From: Tragulus kanchil
Lineage: Eukaryota; Chordata; Mammalia; Artiodactyla; Tragulidae
Assembly: GCA_022376925.1 (NCBI GenBank)
Contig: JAIOJX010000005.1
Coordinates: 89,563,001-89,627,000, forward strand
Reading direction: 5' to 3'
Length of the DNA stretch: 64,000 nucleotides
Both the position numbers and the translations under genes were made by a program. Numbering within the stretch: position 1 is the stretch's first letter; each line of letters starts with the position of its first letter. This document shows positions 59,821 through 64,000 of this stretch, in pieces. A model generated the notes under the pieces. That model saw nothing but the letters and a program-made list of their open reading frames with translations, was not told the DNA's origin and ran no database searches.

Positions 59821-60128
59821 TTTTAATTTTAAAAATTTTGTTAATTAAAAAAAAAATTTTTTTTAATTTAAAAGTTAAAAATTTTTTAAAAATTTATTTA
59901 TTTATTTATTTTCATCCATTTTTTTCTTTGGCCTGTGTGGGATTCCCATTGCAGTGGCCTCTCCCATTGCAGAGCACTGGCTTTGGGCACATGTGCTCCA
60001 GAACGCTGGCTCCTATTTGGACACACCAGTCCAGCTGCTTCACAGCACGTGGGATCTTCCTGGGGCACCAGTTCAAACCCTGGCCCTTGCACTGCAAAGT
60101 GGGATTCTTTACCCACTGGACTACCAGT
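59821..60128 (-). mobile_element. CHR-type SINE without extension (minus)
   Basis: A long A/T-only tail (59821-59910), then 'ttcatccatttttttctttg' to 'tacccactggactaccagt'. Imperfect target-site duplication ctattcaatagatttt / ctattcagtagactttt at 59805-59820 and 60129-60145. The head lacks the last bases. Confidence 0.87.
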
Positions 60129-60930
60129 CTATTCAGTAGACTTTTATGATTTAGTTTAGCACAACCCTTGAAAATTCAAGTTATCACTATCTGGAGAGGC
60201 TATTTTACATAGACATTTTAAAGCATAATTACATTTGTAGAGTTTTCTAAAAGCTCATATCTCATTTACCCCCCCCCCCTTTTTTTTTTAGAAGTTTCTT
60301 CACTCGAGTTACTTTTCTTGTTGACAAACTTGTAACAGACATAATAATATTTAACTTATATTAAGCTTAGGCCCAATGGAAATATTCTGAGCCATCTGAA
60401 GAGTCTTAAAAACCTCGAGTCTCTTGTGACCAAACTAATTTATATTTTGATCGATCAGTTGCAGAAAAGGAGAGGGTTTTATGTTTATGAAAACAGAGGC
60501 CTGGACCTTGTTCAGTGTATCCTTCCCCAGAATGAGTGAGGGAGACTCTGGCATATCCAGTTCTCCAAAGAATGAGGTTACTATTTGACAATTCTTCCCA
60601 TGCAATTTAACATACAAAATGAACCTAATTAGTATAGTATCTCTCTTTGGGATGTTCCTGGGGCCCTCTGAGGCATTCCAAAGTTAACTAGAAGTCAAAA
60701 AATACTTCATTAGAATAATTTGGGAAGTTTTGTCAGCAAATACCAAAAAGTTTAGAGCACTTAGTCAGACAGTATAACCGCCGTAATTGTGAAACTATAG
60801 CTAGTCACATAGCCAAAGTCAAATATAGAACAAATCTTTTAAAAGGTAAATAAACTTGTCATTATTTATTAATATGTGTTTCAAAACCTTATTTTATTTG
60901 GAAATAACCTAGCTATTCAATAGATTTTTT

Positions 60931-61238
60931 TTTAATTTTAAAAAATTTTGTTAATTAAAAAAAAAATTTTTTTTAATTTAAAAGTTAAAAATTTTTTAAA
61001 AATTTATTTATTTATTTATTTTCATCCATTTTTTTCTTTGGCCTGTGTGGGATTCCCATTGCAGTGGCCTCTCCCATTGCAGAGCACTGGCTTTGGGCAC
61101 ATGTGCTCCAGAACGCTGGCTCCTATTTGGACACACCAGTCCAGCTGCTTCACAGCACGTGGGATCTTCCTGGGGCACCAGTTCAAACCCTGGCCCTTGC
61201 ACTGCAAAGTGGGATTCTTTACCCACTGGACTACCAGT
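60931..61238 (-). mobile_element. second copy of the SINE at 59821
   Basis: Same element in copy 2 of duplication 19. Confidence 0.87.
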
Positions 61239-61667
61239 CTATTCAGTAGACTTTTATGATTTAGTTTAGCACAACCCTTGAAAATTCAAGTTATCACTAT
61301 CTGGAGAGGCTATTTTACATAGACATTTTAAAGCATAATTACATTTGTAGAGTTTTCTAAAAGCTCATATCTCATTTACCCCCCCCCCCTTTTTTTTTTA
61401 GAAGTTTCTTCACTCGAGTTACTTTTCTTGTTGACAAACTTGTAACAGACATAATAATATTTAACTTATATTAAGCTTAGGCCCAATGGAAATATTCTGA
61501 GCCATCTGAAGAGTCTTAAAAACCTCGAGTCTCTTGTGACCAAACTAATTTATATTTTGATCGATCAGTTGCAGAAAAGGAGAGGGTTTTATGTTTATGA
61601 AAACAGAGGCCTGGACCTTGTTCAGTGTATCCTTCCCCAGAATGAGTGAGGGAGACTCTGGCATATC

Positions 61668-63085
61668 AGAAATTTGTGTGAAAATAGTACAGTCTCAGTT
61701 GCAGCTTAGAAAGGATTTCCTTGATAGTGAAGTCCTTTTTGTGATATCATTATAGTACAAAAGTATCTTTAAATGACAGAAAGACTTAAAAGTAATGGTT
61801 AAGCATCTGAAAAATTGATAAAGACACTTGGACAATATTTATTCCAAGTAACCAAAGATCTCTAAAGCAAATATAAATCACTTAAAGGCAAAGAAGTTTG
61901 TATAACCTGTTTATCAAAAATGCATTCCAAGAGAACTGTCCTCTGAATGGACAACAAAAGCTAAATTTAAGTCTTTCAAAATCTTGATCATGCATAACTC
62001 TTTCTAGTCTCCTTTGTTTTCTTTAAACCTTTTTTTTGTTGTTGTTATTGAAAACACATCTTAGTTTCTCTAAAGTTTTTTTCTAAAATGTGGTACATTG
62101 CTTGCTGACAGACTTTTAACAGATGTTAAGTCTAGGCATAATGCAAGTATTACATTTAATATTTTATTTAATATGCTGATGCCCCAAGGCATGTCTACAT
62201 TATTGTTAGATCAACACATTTAAGCCTTAATATTAGATATTTCTCAGTTCATGTGAATCTGAAACTCATTTAACTTGATTCTTTTTGTATTTAGAAGTAT
62301 TTCTTTTGTTTATAAGTGCTTATTACTGTTATTTTAGCCAATTAAATAGAGCTCTTTTTACAGATTAACCACAGCAATGTTATTTAAATAAACACACAAA
62401 TAATGAGGCCTCAGTTGCTTTTTCAAGATTTTCATTGTGACTCAGGTATAGCACTGTAAAACCCATCAGTTTACAAAAGAGGCTGGAGTAAAATTAGGGT
62501 TCTCAGATGAAACAAGTCAGGCTGACTTGGCTAGATGGCTAAATATTAATTAGTATTTGTAGAAAAAGCATCTTTTAATTATCCTGGATAAGCAAACTTT
62601 TAAATTAATTTGCCCTTTTTAGAGTTTGTGTTCAAAATATAGCAGAGATGTCTTTGACTTTGTTTCTCCTTTGTTTAGGTCATTTACAAGCTTTAGAAGA
62701 TGTACAGGGAAGGTTTTCTGAGTGGTGGAAGGATATTTGAAGCTGCCCTTCTGGTCCTGTAAAGGCTAATCAGTAAACCAAGGACAGTTTTTTTTTTTTT
62801 TTCCCTCCTCCTTTTTAAAAAGAATTGGGTGACTTCCCCAACAAGGAATTAGCCTAATTGAAACCAACTAAGAGAACAGAACTTAAATGTTCAAACAAAG
62901 AGAAAGAAATGACAGAGGAAAGGTTCCAGAAAAACATTGTACAATGTAAAGGTACCTAAGAAAACATCAAGTTCATTTGTGAATCTTAAAACACACAAAT
63001 TCTGTATCCTAAAACAGGGTTATTGCTTTTACACAGAAGCTCAGTGCAATAATATTTTTAAATAAACAAAAAGTGGCTTAAACTT
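61668..63085. other. unassigned AT-rich sequence
   Basis: About 1.4 kb, not duplicated, with no recognised element. Poly-T at about 62788-62802. Confidence 0.35.
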
Positions 63086-63300
63086 AAAAAAAAAAAAAAA
63101 AAAAAAAGGCAGAGACATAACTTTGCCAACAAAGTTTGGCATGGTCAAAGCTATAGTTTTCCTAATTGGCAGGTATGGGTGTGAGTTACACCATAAAGAA
63201 GACTGAGCACCAAAGAATTGATGCTTTTGAATTGTCGTGCTGGAAAAAGGCTGTTCAGAGTTCCTCGCCCAGCAAAGAGATTCCTCAATCCTAAGGGAGA
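63086..63300 (+). mobile_element. A-run followed by a BovB fragment (plus)
   Basis: A 22-base A-run at 63086-63107, then 'ggcagagacataactttgcc', 'catggtcaaagctatagttt', 'agaagactgagcaccaaaga' and 'attgatgcttttgaattgtc'. These match the BovB 3' region upstream of the part seen at 3.5 kb. It decays after about 63245. Confidence 0.75.
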
Positions 63301-63589
63301 AGGCCTTTCTGGAAGGCCTAAGGAAAACACCCAGGCTCCCACAAGAAAGAGGCAAAGGCAGCAGGAAAGATCAGAAGACAGAGTTTAGGATCTGCCCTGT
63401 AATTCCACTGGCGTGGTCCCCAGCCTAAGGGAGGAAGAAGAGAACATTTACCCACCTTAGGTGGCCGCTATTGGAGCACAATGGCCAGATTTCCTCAATT
63501 GCTTACATTGCCATTTGCCTGTTCACAGAGGATTCAAAGAGAAAGACATGAGAAAACCTTAGAGGAAGCCTTTGTTGACTGAAAAAGAT

Positions 63590-64000
63590 GAACAACTTGA
63601 GAGCTGTGGGTTAAGTTTTATTTGGGGAATAATTAGGACTGCAGCCCGGGAGGTAGCACCCCAGATAGCTCTGAGAGACTGCTCCAAAGAGGCAGGGGGG
63701 GGAAGTCAATATAAGGATTTTGGTGTGGAGGAGTTTAAAAGCTATTAAACAAAGGGCTTTTTAGAGGCTTTTGTTTTACAAATGACTTGTGCCTGTCATG
63801 AAGGTGTGATATCATTATGAAGGATTTTAGTGCTTTTCCAGTTGTGAGGAGATGCAAGGATTGAGATAATAAAAGCTGTTCCTAAAAGTCATTTACCTGT
63901 CTAAAGACCTGCCCCACCGGATTCCCTGGAGCACAGAGTGCCTTGCCCCACCCTGATTTCCTTCAAGGGTTGTTGAAAAGTCAGCAGCTCCTAAGGCACA
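63590..64000 (-). mobile_element. probable endogenous retrovirus LTR, running off the window
   Basis: 'gttaagttttatttggggaa', 'ggactgcagcccgggaggta', 'gatagctctgagagactgct', 'tctaaagacctgccccaccg', 'ccctggagcacagagtgcct' and 'aaaagtcagcagctcctaag' form a text I recognise as a mammalian LTR, seen in antisense ('tttatt' as the reverse of AATAAA). The family is not named. No coding sequence accompanies it here. Confidence 0.45.

Larger units (their letters stand above)
59470..61667. repeat. tandem duplication 19 (offset 1108-1110)
   Basis: Copy 1 is 59470-60557 and copy 2 is 60578-61667, with a 20-base filler. The two differences are single extra bases in the A/T homopolymers near 60930-60945. 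Confidence 0.96.

Noticed and set aside
60271..60290. C9T9 homopolymer pair (and 61381-61400) as a special motif
   Set aside because: A simple sequence repeated only through duplication 19; likely a low-complexity run.
6267..61667. A previously undescribed biological tandem-duplication system or a 1.1-kb satellite
   Set aside because: Units are unrelated in sequence, never exceed two copies, and carry error-like joins; an assembly cause is far simpler.

Overview
The window is nuclear DNA from an even-toed ungulate, almost certainly a ruminant. It holds BovB LINE 3' ends, diverged Bov-tA SINEs (tRNA-Glu-derived, with the aaatggcaacccactccag block), CHR-type tRNA SINEs, L1 3' ends and old mammalian L2 and MIR copies. 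There is no bacterial-style gene organisation and no open protein-coding gene that I can support. The open frames of 60-160 codons lie in repeats or duplicated non-coding DNA.

Layout before collapsing duplicates. 1-6.2 kb: L1 pieces broken by two young SINEs, one BovB end, two Bov-tA copies and an L2-like stretch. 6.3-17.2 kb: SINEs, the 3' half of an older L1 (about 9.7-13.1 kb) and old repeat DNA. 17.2-26.4 kb: SINEs and two L1 3' UTR loci. 26.4-29 kb: a GC-richer block with a 77-bp tandem repeat and LTR-like sequence. 29-34.4 kb: an L2 end, a segment with paired RFX X-box-like palindromes, an L1 3' end. 34.7-51.6 kb: MIR, L2, Bov-tA and CHR-type copies in mostly unassigned DNA. 51.6-56.2 kb: a decayed retrocopy of the cAMP phosphodiesterase gene PDE8A (minus strand), cut and re-duplicated. 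56.7-64 kb: AT-rich DNA with a BovB fragment and a probable retroviral LTR running off the right end.

The dominant signal is structural. Between 6.27 and 61.67 kb I count 19 separate head-to-tail two-copy duplications, every one with an offset of about 1.05-1.16 kb, at unrelated sequences. The copies are nearly identical inside, differences concentrate toward the unit ends, and many junctions carry 20-70 bases of filler. Neighbouring duplications sometimes chain so that a segment occurs three times. The excess is about 21 kb, so the true locus is probably about 43 kb. The best explanation is a systematic assembly or gap-filling artefact, not biology.

The second signal is a young-looking CHR-type SINE family of about 270-330 bp, at 13 loci after collapsing, several with clear target-site duplications. 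One subgroup carries a G-rich/C-rich extension with G-quadruplex potential. Bov-tA copies here are much more diverged, which hints at a ruminant lineage other than the well-studied cattle/sheep group; this is inference. No genes act together here; the window reads as intergenic or intronic DNA.
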